5,505 nucleotides of DNA from Nocardioidaceae bacterium (lineage in GTDB: Bacteria; Actinomycetota; Actinomycetes; Propionibacteriales; Nocardioidaceae). Positions within the stretch are counted from its first letter, which is position 1. Each line of letters opens with the position of its first letter. The position numbers and the translations under genes are program-made. Shown here in pieces: positions 1 through 5,505 of the stretch. The DNA lies in the NCBI GenBank assembly GCA_013698435.1, contig JACCVA010000283.1, positions 1 through 5,505 on the forward strand. Direction: 5' to 3'. Under the pieces are notes generated by a model. That model made no database searches. It was not told the DNA's origin and saw nothing but the letters and a program-made list of their open reading frames with translations.

Positions 1-325
1 CTGCCGTAGCGAGGCTCCACACTTCCAGCGGCTCCACGAGGCAGCCGGCGACGACCTCAAGGTGATCGGAATCGACTGGCAGGACACCCGACCGGGTGCT
101 GCGATCGCCTTCGCCGACGAGCTCGGGTTGACCTACCCGCAGCTAGCTGACCCGGAGGCTGCCACCCGCGCCCCGCTTCGAGTGTCGGCGCTGCCGATGA
201 CCCTGCTGGTCGACGACAAAGGCGTCGTGGTCCACACGCAGTTCGCCGTCGTGACGTCGGCCGCCGAGCTCGCCGACCTCGTCGAGCGAAAGCTCGGCGT
301 CCGCGTCGACGTAGGCAGGCGATGA
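1..325 (+). CDS. Thioredoxin-like thiol-disulfide protein of the TlpA/ResA type (5' partial)
   Basis: The reading frame is open from the left edge (first full codon at 2-4) and ends with TGA at 323-325, leaving 107 residues. The first visible residue is the Cys of C-R-S-E-A-P, which fits the second cysteine of a thioredoxin CxxC active site, so the window cuts the gene inside that motif. Further on are D50-P-E, the hydrophobic run into A-L-P-M-T with P65 as the likely cis-proline facing the CxxC, then L-L-V-D-D-K-G, which is the usual TlpA/ResA strand and turn. A GTG at 62 is not the start, because homology runs through it. Family members are membrane-anchored or exported and exchange thiols outside the membrane. 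The anchor would lie upstream, outside the window. It matches the position of Rv3673c, and its stop overlaps the Nudix start by 4 bases. The partner protein is unknown; MarP, which has a disulfide, is a speculative candidate. Confidence 0.88.
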   Translation, partial: CRSEAPHFQRLHEAAGDDLKVIGIDWQDTRPGAAIAFADELGLTYPQLADPEAATRAPLRVSALPMTLLVDDKGVVVHTQFAVVTSAAELADLVERKLGVRVDVGRR

Positions 326-1158
326 CGAGCCAGCGGGCGCACGTCCCAGCGTGGCTCCGGCCGGTTGCAGCGGTGCTGCAGGGTGTCCACGCACGTGACC
401 TGACCCGCTTCCACGCCCCGAAGGCCAGCAACCCGCGGGCAGCGTCGGTGCTGATCCTCTTCGGGGACGGGGCCGCCGGCGACGTCGCGGCGGCTGCCGA
501 CGAAGAAGTCGGCGACGACACCGAGTCCGAGGCAGAAACGGAGGTCGACGCAGACACTGAGTTCGACGCAGACATGGAGTTCGACGGCAACGCACAAGGG
601 TCCCTGGCGGGGGCGCCGGCGGACATCCACGTGCTGCTGCTCGAGCGGGCTCACGACATGCGCTCTCACGCGGGCCAGGTGGCATTCCCGGGCGGGGCAC
701 AGGATCCCGCTGACGCCGACGAGGTCGCGGCCGCACTGCGGGAGGCGCAGGAGGAGACAGGACTGGTCCCGTCCGGCGTCCAGGTGCTTGCGACTTTGCC
801 GGCACTGTGGCTGCCTCCGAGCAACTTCGCCGTGACGCCGGTGGTGGGCTGGTGGCAGACGCCGAACCCTGTCCACGCCGTCGACCCGGCAGAGACGGCC
901 TCGGTGCATCTGGTGGGTCTCGACGAGCTGCTCGACCCCGCCAACCGCGTGACGATGCGGCATCCGTCGGGACACCAGGGCCCGGCGTTCCTGGTGCGCG
1001 ACCTCGTGGTGTGGGGGTTCACCGCGGGGCTGCTCTCCCGCGTCTTCGCTCTCGTCGGCTGGGAGCGCCCCTGGGACAGCTCGCGCTACGTGGACCTGCC
1101 ACAGCACCTCGTGCAGAGCTCGCTGCGCGACCTCGACCGGCAGCAGGTCCAGCCGTGA
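322..1158 (+). CDS. Nudix hydrolase, CoA pyrophosphatase-type (NudL/UPF0035-like), with acidic repeat insert
   Basis: The product has 278 residues and starts at ATG 322 inside the upstream stop (ATGA). Residues 118-125 read GQVAFPGG, preceded by L-L-E-R-A-H-D-M-R-S-H-A, the signature of CoA-pyrophosphatase Nudix proteins such as E. coli NudL. The Nudix helix follows, with R140-E141 and E144-E145 as the metal-binding REAQEE core. The interval from GG to RE is one residue longer than the generic Nudix box, and the first conserved Glu is not at its usual place. As far as I recall, NudL has the same spacing. The expected reaction splits CoA or acyl-CoA into a phosphopantetheine compound and 3',5'-ADP in the cytoplasm. 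The oddity is an acidic, low-complexity stretch at about residues 49-100 between the first core strand (A-S-V-L-I-L-F) and the next (I-H-V-L-L-L-E-R), where relatives usually have a short turn. The neighbour marP starts inside its stop codon. It corresponds to Rv3672c by position. Exact substrate is inferred. Confidence 0.93.
   Translation: MTSQRAHVPAWLRPVAAVLQGVHARDLTRFHAPKASNPRAASVLILFGDGAAGDVAAAADEEVGDDTESEAETEVDADTEFDADMEFDGNAQGSLAGAPADIHVLLLERAHDMRSHAGQVAFPGGAQDPADADEVAAALREAQEETGLVPSGVQVLATLPALWLPPSNFAVTPVVGWWQTPNPVHAVDPAETASVHLVGLDELLDPANRVTMRHPSGHQGPAFLVRDLVVWGFTAGLLSRVFALVGWERPWDSSRYVDLPQHLVQSSLRDLDRQQVQP
505..594 (+). repeat. Five 18-bp tandem units encoding acidic hexapeptides in the Nudix gene
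   Basis: Units start at 505, 523, 541, 559 and 577 and encode EVGDDT, ESEAET, EVDADT, EFDADM and EFDGNA (residues 62-91). Glu holds position 1 in every unit, and acidic residues dominate positions 3 and 5. The units at 541 and 559 differ at only three or four bases, while the outer units are more diverged. The repeat is in frame and does not interrupt the gene. It replaces a short loop between two strands of the Nudix fold, so it is probably a surface-exposed flexible insert. Confidence 0.85.
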
Positions 1159-2333
1159 ACGTCTTGGATCTCGCCTTGCTTCTTGCTGTCGTCGTCTACG
1201 CCGCCAGCGGCTACCGCCAGGGGTTCATCGTCGGTTCCACTGCCACGCTTGGGCTTCTGGGCGGCGGTTTTCTCGGCGCGCAGGTCACTCCGCCCCTGCT
1301 CGACGGCTTCGACCCCGGCCTCGCGGTGTCCGTGGCTGCGCTGATGATCGTGCTGGCGTGCGCGTTCGGCGGGCAGGCACTCGGAGCGTTCAGCGGCCTG
1401 CAGCTGCGGAGCCGGGTCACGTGGCGACCGGCACGGACCTTCGACGCGGTCGGTGGGTCCGTGCTCAGCGCGGTGGCGGTGCTGCTCATCGCCTGGGTGC
1501 TGGGAGTCGCGGTCAGCGGCGCACGGCTTCCCGGCCTGAACCAGCAAGTGCGGTCGTCGGCTGTCCTGCAGACGGTTGACGACGTGCTGCCCGGAGGCGC
1601 CGACAACGTGCTGTCGGCGTTCAACGCGATCGTCGACGCGTCACACTTCCCGGACTACCTCGATCCGTTCACGCAGGAGCGCATCAAAGACGTGGCGCCC
1701 CCCACCAGCCGGATCGCGCAGCGACCACAGGTGGCTCGGGCGCAGGAGAGCGTCGTGAAGATCTTGGGCGCGGCAAGCTCATGCGGGCGCAACATCGAGG
1801 GCAGCGGCTTCGTGTTCGCTGCGGAGCGGGTGATGACCAATGCGCACGTGGTGGCCGGCGTCCGCGCCCCCACTGTCACCGTCGGCGAGGGGGTCTACGA
1901 TGCCGAGGTCGTCTACTACGACTCTGACGTGGACGTGGCTGTCCTGGTCGTGCCCGGCTTGGACGCCCCCGCACTGCGTTTCGACGACTCCGCCGAGTCC
2001 GGGGAGGCAGCCGCGGTCCTCGGCTTCCCGGAGAACGGTCCGTATGACGTTCGACCGGCGCGGGTCCGTGACCGGCAGACGCTGCGAAGTGCCGACATCT
2101 ACGGAGACGGGACTGTCGTTCGCGACACCTACTCGCTGTACTCGCACGTGCGGCAAGGCAACTCCGGCGGACCGCTCGTCGACCGGCAGGCTGAGGTCAT
2201 CGGGGTCATCTTCGCGGCCAGCGTCACCGACACGGACACCGGTTACGCGCTGGCTGCCGACCAGGTGGCTGACGCGGCGCGGATAGGCACGGTCTCACGT
2301 GAGCCGGTCTCCACCGGAGACTGCGTCGCCTGA
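1155..2333 (+). CDS. marP: MarP-type membrane serine protease (CvpA-like membrane domain plus trypsin-like domain)
   Basis: The product has 392 residues, close to the roughly 397 of M. tuberculosis MarP. The start is GTG 1155, overlapping the Nudix stop (GTGA) and placed just before the first membrane helix; the open frame upstream of it is Arg-rich antigene sequence of the Nudix gene. Four hydrophobic segments lie at about residues 4-20, 26-45, 56-80 and 100-120 (CvpA/colicin V production-type domain). A linker of about 80 residues leads to a chymotrypsin-fold domain on the outer side. The triad is H231 (T-N-A-H-V-V-A-G), D260 (S-D-V-D-V-A-V-L) and S337 (G-N-S-G-G-P-L). C210 and C390 match the disulfide that stabilises MarP. 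The ending T-G-D-C-V-A is also MarP-like. In M. tuberculosis MarP is needed for acid resistance and acts on the cell-wall hydrolase RipA. The same role here is inferred. C69 in helix 3 is an additional cysteine. Confidence 0.95.
   Translation: MNVLDLALLLAVVVYAASGYRQGFIVGSTATLGLLGGGFLGAQVTPPLLDGFDPGLAVSVAALMIVLACAFGGQALGAFSGLQLRSRVTWRPARTFDAVGGSVLSAVAVLLIAWVLGVAVSGARLPGLNQQVRSSAVLQTVDDVLPGGADNVLSAFNAIVDASHFPDYLDPFTQERIKDVAPPTSRIAQRPQVARAQESVVKILGAASSCGRNIEGSGFVFAAERVMTNAHVVAGVRAPTVTVGEGVYDAEVVYYDSDVDVAVLVVPGLDAPALRFDDSAESGEAAAVLGFPENGPYDVRPARVRDRQTLRSADIYGDGTVVRDTYSLYSHVRQGNSGGPLVDRQAEVIGVIFAASVTDTDTGYALAADQVADAARIGTVSREPVSTGDCVA
2292..2321. terminator. Inverted repeats in the marP/ephE overlap, possible bidirectional terminator
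   Basis: Within the convergent coding overlap, CTCACGTGAG at 2294-2303 is a perfect 10-bp palindrome. GTCTCC (2307-2312) and GGAGAC (2316-2321) form a 6-bp stem with a 3-base loop, and CCGGT/ACCGG (2304-2308, 2313-2317) gives an alternative 5-bp stem. There is no T-tract on either strand, so a classical intrinsic terminator is not shown. The location between two converging genes is the main reason for the suggestion. Confidence 0.25.
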
Positions 2334-3212
2334 CTGAGCTGCGAGCCACGTCAGCAGCGCTCGTGTCACCGCACCGGGCTGCTCCTCGTGGGGGAAGTGT
2401 CCGGCGGAGCCGATGTCGACGGCGGCGTGCGTTCCCTCGACGTGCCGAGCCGACCTGCTCACGGCGCGCGGGCTGACCACGATGTCGGCGTGACCGCGCA
2501 GCTGCAGCACGGGTACGCCGATGCGGCTCCGCATCATCGCCGCGAAGGCGCGGCCGTCCGCCCGCAGCCGTGAGCGCACCAGCCATCGGTGGTATTCGAG
2601 GGCGCAGTGGGGAGAGGGCCAACGGCCCAGGGCGGTGCGGTACTCGGCCGCCTCGACCGCCGACGGGAAGCCGGACCCGCGGGCCGACCAGGCCGCGAGA
2701 TGGCGAGCAACGTAGTCAGTGCCCATGATGCGCCGCTCGGGCAGCCACGGCAGCTGCATGGCCATCACATGCACCAAGGGTGCTCGCCGCAGCAGCTGTG
2801 AAGGACGCAGCATCTCGAGGGGGTGAGGGGCCGAGATGGCCACGAGCCCACGGACGCAGGTGGGCTGCCCGGCGGCGACGGCCCAGCCGACGTACCCGCC
2901 CCACCCCTGTCCGACCACGACGGCGTCCTGCGCTCCGAGGGTGCGGATGACGCCGGCAACGTCGGCGGCCAGCGTGACCGGGTCATAGCCTCGCGGCGTC
3001 TTGTCGCTGCCGCCGTACCCACGCAAGTCCATCGCGACGGCATGGAAGCCGGCGTCGGCAACCGCCAGAAGCTGGTGGCGCCACGCCCACCAGAACTCGG
3101 GGAACCCGTGCAGGAACAGCACCAGCGGGCCGCTGCCGACCTCAGCGACTTGGAACCTGGCCCCGTTCGCCGCTACATGTCGCAGCGTCCACGGCCCGTC
3201 CAGGGTGGTCAC
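2295..3212 (-). CDS. ephE: EphE-like alpha/beta hydrolase of the epoxide hydrolase family lacking the usual nucleophile
   Basis: The chosen start is GTG at 3212-3210, preceded by GGGTGA and giving 305 residues beginning just before the conserved D-G-P-W and A-A-N-G-A-R-F strands. A TTG at 3224 is an alternative. The oxyanion motif H35-G-F-P-E, the strand M-D-L-R-G-Y-G-G-S-D-K (61-71), the cap region with E-Y-H-R-W (206-210), the acid D243 (R-G-H-A-D-I-V) and the base H272 (S-A-G-H-F-P-H-E-E) all fit epoxide hydrolase-type enzymes. The nucleophile elbow, however, reads V-G-Q-G-W-G-G: G103 sits where GHDWGG enzymes have the attacking Asp. Epoxide hydrolysis by the standard ester mechanism is therefore doubtful. 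The gene follows the membrane protein by 29 bases, as Rv3670 follows Rv3669, so they probably form one transcript. Its end overlaps marP by 39 bp. Assignment to the EphE group rests on fold plus gene order; the substrate is unknown. Confidence 0.85.
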   Translation of the reverse strand: MTTLDGPWTLRHVAANGARFQVAEVGSGPLVLFLHGFPEFWWAWRHQLLAVADAGFHAVAMDLRGYGGSDKTPRGYDPVTLAADVAGVIRTLGAQDAVVVGQGWGGYVGWAVAAGQPTCVRGLVAISAPHPLEMLRPSQLLRRAPLVHVMAMQLPWLPERRIMGTDYVARHLAAWSARGSGFPSAVEAAEYRTALGRWPSPHCALEYHRWLVRSRLRADGRAFAAMMRSRIGVPVLQLRGHADIVVSPRAVSRSARHVEGTHAAVDIGSAGHFPHEEQPGAVTRALLTWLAAQSGDAVSGGDRLT

Positions 3213-3216
3213 CGGG

Positions 3217-3222
3217 TCACCC
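3217..3222 (-). promoter_or_regulatory. Candidate ribosome binding site of the EphE-like gene
   Basis: On the minus strand GGGTGA stands 4 bases before the GTG at 3212. The spacing is short, but no comparable purine-rich site precedes the alternative TTG at 3224. It favours the GTG start modestly. Confidence 0.4.
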
Positions 3223-3241
3223 AAGCGGTGGCGACCGCCGC

Positions 3242-3646
3242 TCAGCCGCGCTTGAGGATCTGCTTGTTGCTCTTCACCGCGGCGATGGTCTGCTCGGGCG
3301 CCCTGGCCCGCTTGACGTTCCTGATGCCGAGGTACGCCAACAAGCCGGCCAGCAGCAGGTAGACGCCGAATACGATCAAGAACGCGGTCGCCGTGCCGGC
3401 GAACCACCAGTCGAGAAACAGCGCAAACGCGATCGACACGATGACGATCGCCAGCACACCGAGGAAAGCTGCCGCCGCGAGCAGACCTGCACCCACACCT
3501 CCGAACTTGAGGCTGATCTTGATCTCCGTCTTGGCGAGCTCGATCTCGTCGCGGATCAGCGTCGAGAGGTCGCGTGACGTGTCGGCCACCAGCTTGCCGA
3601 TGGTGGGCTCCTCGTCGTGCTCCCGCCGTGGGCTTATCGTCGCCAT
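3242..3646 (-). CDS. Small membrane protein of the phage-holin-like family (Phage_holin_3_6/DUF1469), Rv3669 counterpart
   Basis: The product has 134 residues, from ATG 3646 with a GAGAGGA site 5 bases upstream, to TGA at 3242-3244. The N-terminal 48 residues are charged and probably helical (T-I-G-K-L-V-A-D-T-S-R-D-L, then I-R-D-E-I-E-L-A-K-T-E-I), the pattern of the actinobacterial holin superfamily III group. Two hydrophobic helices follow at about 52-76 and 84-106. The tail A-P-E-Q-T-I-A-A-V-K-S-N-K-Q-I-L-K-R-G is the family's typical basic C-terminus. No phage genes are nearby and homologs are common chromosomal genes, so the holin label reflects family naming, not lysis. Position between acs and the EphE-like gene matches Rv3669, although that protein is longer as I recall. 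Its cellular role is not known; an envelope function is inferred from the two helices and the MarP neighbourhood. Confidence 0.88.
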   Translation of the reverse strand: MATISPRREHDEEPTIGKLVADTSRDLSTLIRDEIELAKTEIKISLKFGGVGAGLLAAAAFLGVLAIVIVSIAFALFLDWWFAGTATAFLIVFGVYLLLAGLLAYLGIRNVKRARAPEQTIAAVKSNKQILKRG

Positions 3647-3651
3647 CGTTG

Positions 3652-3658
3652 TCCTCTC
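3652..3658 (-). promoter_or_regulatory. Ribosome binding site of the holin-like gene
   Basis: GAGAGGA on the minus strand, 5 bases before the ATG at 3646, is a strong match to the anti-Shine-Dalgarno sequence. It supports this start over any internal one. Confidence 0.75.
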
Positions 3659-3688
3659 ATCGGCTCGACCGGGTCACCGGCCACGTTC

Positions 3689-3710
3689 GACACCGAAACC
3701 CTACGGTGTC
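3689..3710 (-). promoter_or_regulatory. Candidate -10 box inside an inverted repeat upstream of the holin-like gene
   Basis: GACACCG (3689-3695) and CGGTGTC (3704-3710) form a perfect 7-bp inverted repeat with an 8-base centre. On the minus strand the centre contains TAGGGT (3703-3698), an actinobacterial TAnnnT-type -10 box, 51 bases before the ATG. No convincing TTGACA box lies 16-19 bases further upstream. The arrangement would suit a repressor site over a promoter for the holin-like/ephE pair, but nothing in the window proves it. Confidence 0.3.
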
Positions 3711-3769
3711 CGGCGCCGACGCGCGATCGGTAGGTCCGCGCGCCGCCGCTTGCACCTTGCTCTGGCGTT

Positions 3770-3807
3770 TGCCATGTCAACAAGCCAACTGGCTTGTTGA
3801 CATGGCA
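3770..3807. repeat. 38-base palindrome with 18-bp perfect arms
   Basis: The arm TGCCATGTCAACAAGCCA (3770-3787) is perfectly complementary to 3790-3807, with only two bases (AC) at the centre. As RNA it could fold into a long hairpin with a slightly larger loop, extended by a U·G and a U-A pair. On the minus strand it lies downstream of acs and upstream of the holin-like gene. No T-run follows on either strand, so an intrinsic terminator is possible but not typical. A dyad operator for a regulator or an extragenic palindromic repeat are alternatives. Confidence 0.85.
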
Positions 3808-3818
3808 GATCTGCCGTG
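3801..3818. repeat. Imperfect palindrome centred on AGATCT
   Basis: CATGGCAGATCTGCCGTG has 9-base arms with a single T-G mismatch. It shares the bases 3801-3807 with the right arm of the 38-base palindrome, so the two hairpins could not form together. Confidence 0.6.
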
Positions 3819-3831
3819 GGGACAGTGCATT

Positions 3832-3843
3832 TGCCATGTCGAC
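3832..3843 (+). repeat. Third copy of the palindrome half-site
   Basis: TGCCATGTCGAC repeats the outer half of the left palindrome arm (3770-3781) with one A-to-G change, and is complementary to 3796-3807 apart from a T-G pair. The context TTTGCCATGTC is shared as well (3768 and 3830 starts). Confidence 0.65.
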
Positions 3844-3845
3844 GT

Positions 3846-3955
3846 TACGCCGCCGAGGGTACGCGGACGCCGTACGCCGGCGAGGTACGCCGTACGCCGA
3901 CCAGGACTGACGACGAACCGCCGACCACCTACGCCGATGCCGTACGCCGAGGACA
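3846..3955. repeat. TACGCCG repeat cluster with mostly 13-base spacing
   Basis: TACGCCG occurs at 3846, 3873, 3886, 3893, 3930 and 3943, with a variant TACGCGG at 3860. Steps are 14, 13, 13, 7, 37 and 13 bases. Where 13-base units are complete they resemble TACGCCG followed by a GC-rich hexamer. The cluster sits directly downstream of acs on the minus strand. Function is not evident. Confidence 0.6.
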
Positions 3956-3974
3956 CGCGCGACGGCCCGCCCCG

Positions 3975-5505
<1,531 letters not shown>

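Larger units (their letters stand above)
3647..3974. other. Non-coding gap between acs and the holin-like gene
   Basis: The 328 bases contain no convincing gene. Frames that are open here give Arg-rich translations without recognisable domains. In M. tuberculosis the protease gene Rv3668c occupies this position, but no remnant of it is visible. The gap holds, from the acs side, TACGCCG repeats (3846-3955), a third half-copy of the palindrome (3832-3843), the AGATCT-centred palindrome (3801-3818), the long palindrome (3770-3807), the 7-bp inverted repeat (3689-3710) and the ribosome binding site of the holin-like gene. Confidence 0.75.

Noticed and set aside
133..1107. Long minus-strand open frame (324 codons) opposite the thioredoxin-like and Nudix genes
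   Set aside because: Its translation is Arg/His-rich without domains, and it lies antisense to two genes with clear family motifs. Long antisense frames are common at this GC content.
807..1154. Upstream extension of the marP frame to 807
   Set aside because: The extension is Arg/Pro-rich and overlaps the Nudix coding sequence. MarP homology and the first membrane helix begin right at GTG 1155.
3213..3407. Upstream extension of the EphE-like frame to 3407
   Set aside because: It overlaps the holin-like gene's C-terminal coding region and adds no recognisable sequence. GTG 3212 fits homology and spacing.
3242..3646. Prophage remnant based on the holin family name
   Set aside because: There are no other phage genes, and the same small membrane gene occupies this place in conserved actinobacterial loci.
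3775..3802. TTGACA boxes in both arms of the palindrome as -35 promoter elements
   Set aside because: At 17-18 bases downstream neither strand shows a convincing -10 box, and the motif is explained by the palindrome's own symmetry.
3846..3955. CRISPR-like array
   Set aside because: Units are 7-13 bases with no separate unique spacers of 30 or so bases, and there are no cas genes.

Overview
This is a GC-rich actinobacterial window carrying a well-known chromosomal neighbourhood, not a mobile or obviously novel system. In Mycobacterium tuberculosis the corresponding order, from memory, is acs (Rv3667), a protease gene (Rv3668c), a small membrane protein (Rv3669), ephE (Rv3670), and opposite to them marP (Rv3671c), a Nudix gene (Rv3672c), a thioredoxin-like gene (Rv3673c) and nth. 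The same genes lie here in the same relative orientations, except that no Rv3668c counterpart is seen between acs and the membrane protein. The base composition, GTG starts and divergence from mycobacterial proteins suggest a non-mycobacterial actinomycete. Nothing in the window fixes the family.

Left half, plus strand (1-2333): a tightly packed operon of three genes. It holds the end of a TlpA/ResA-type thiol-disulfide protein (cut by the window edge inside its CxxC motif), a CoA-pyrophosphatase-type Nudix hydrolase, and a MarP-type membrane serine protease. Both junctions are 4-base start/stop overlaps (ATGA, GTGA), so translational coupling is likely. The Nudix protein carries an unusual insert of five acidic hexapeptide repeats.

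Right half, minus strand (2295-5505): reading from the right end, acetyl-CoA synthetase (5' part missing), a 327-base non-coding gap, a holin-like two-helix membrane protein with a strong ribosome binding site, and 29 bases further an EphE-like alpha/beta hydrolase. The hydrolase has glycine where the family's nucleophile should be. Its 3' end overlaps the 3' end of marP by 39 bp in convergent orientation, and the shared DNA contains two short inverted repeats.

The gap at 3647-3974 is the most structured non-coding stretch. It has a 7-bp inverted repeat near a candidate -10 box, a near-perfect 38-base palindrome with a third half-copy nearby, an adjoining AGATCT-centred palindrome, and a run of TACGCCG motifs with 13-base spacing.

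Functionally, the plus-strand operon combines envelope thiol/disulfide chemistry, an envelope protease with a structural disulfide, and CoA-derivative hydrolysis. The minus-strand genes combine acetate activation with an envelope protein and a hydrolase of unknown substrate. Joint action of the two blocks is an inference from conserved linkage only.
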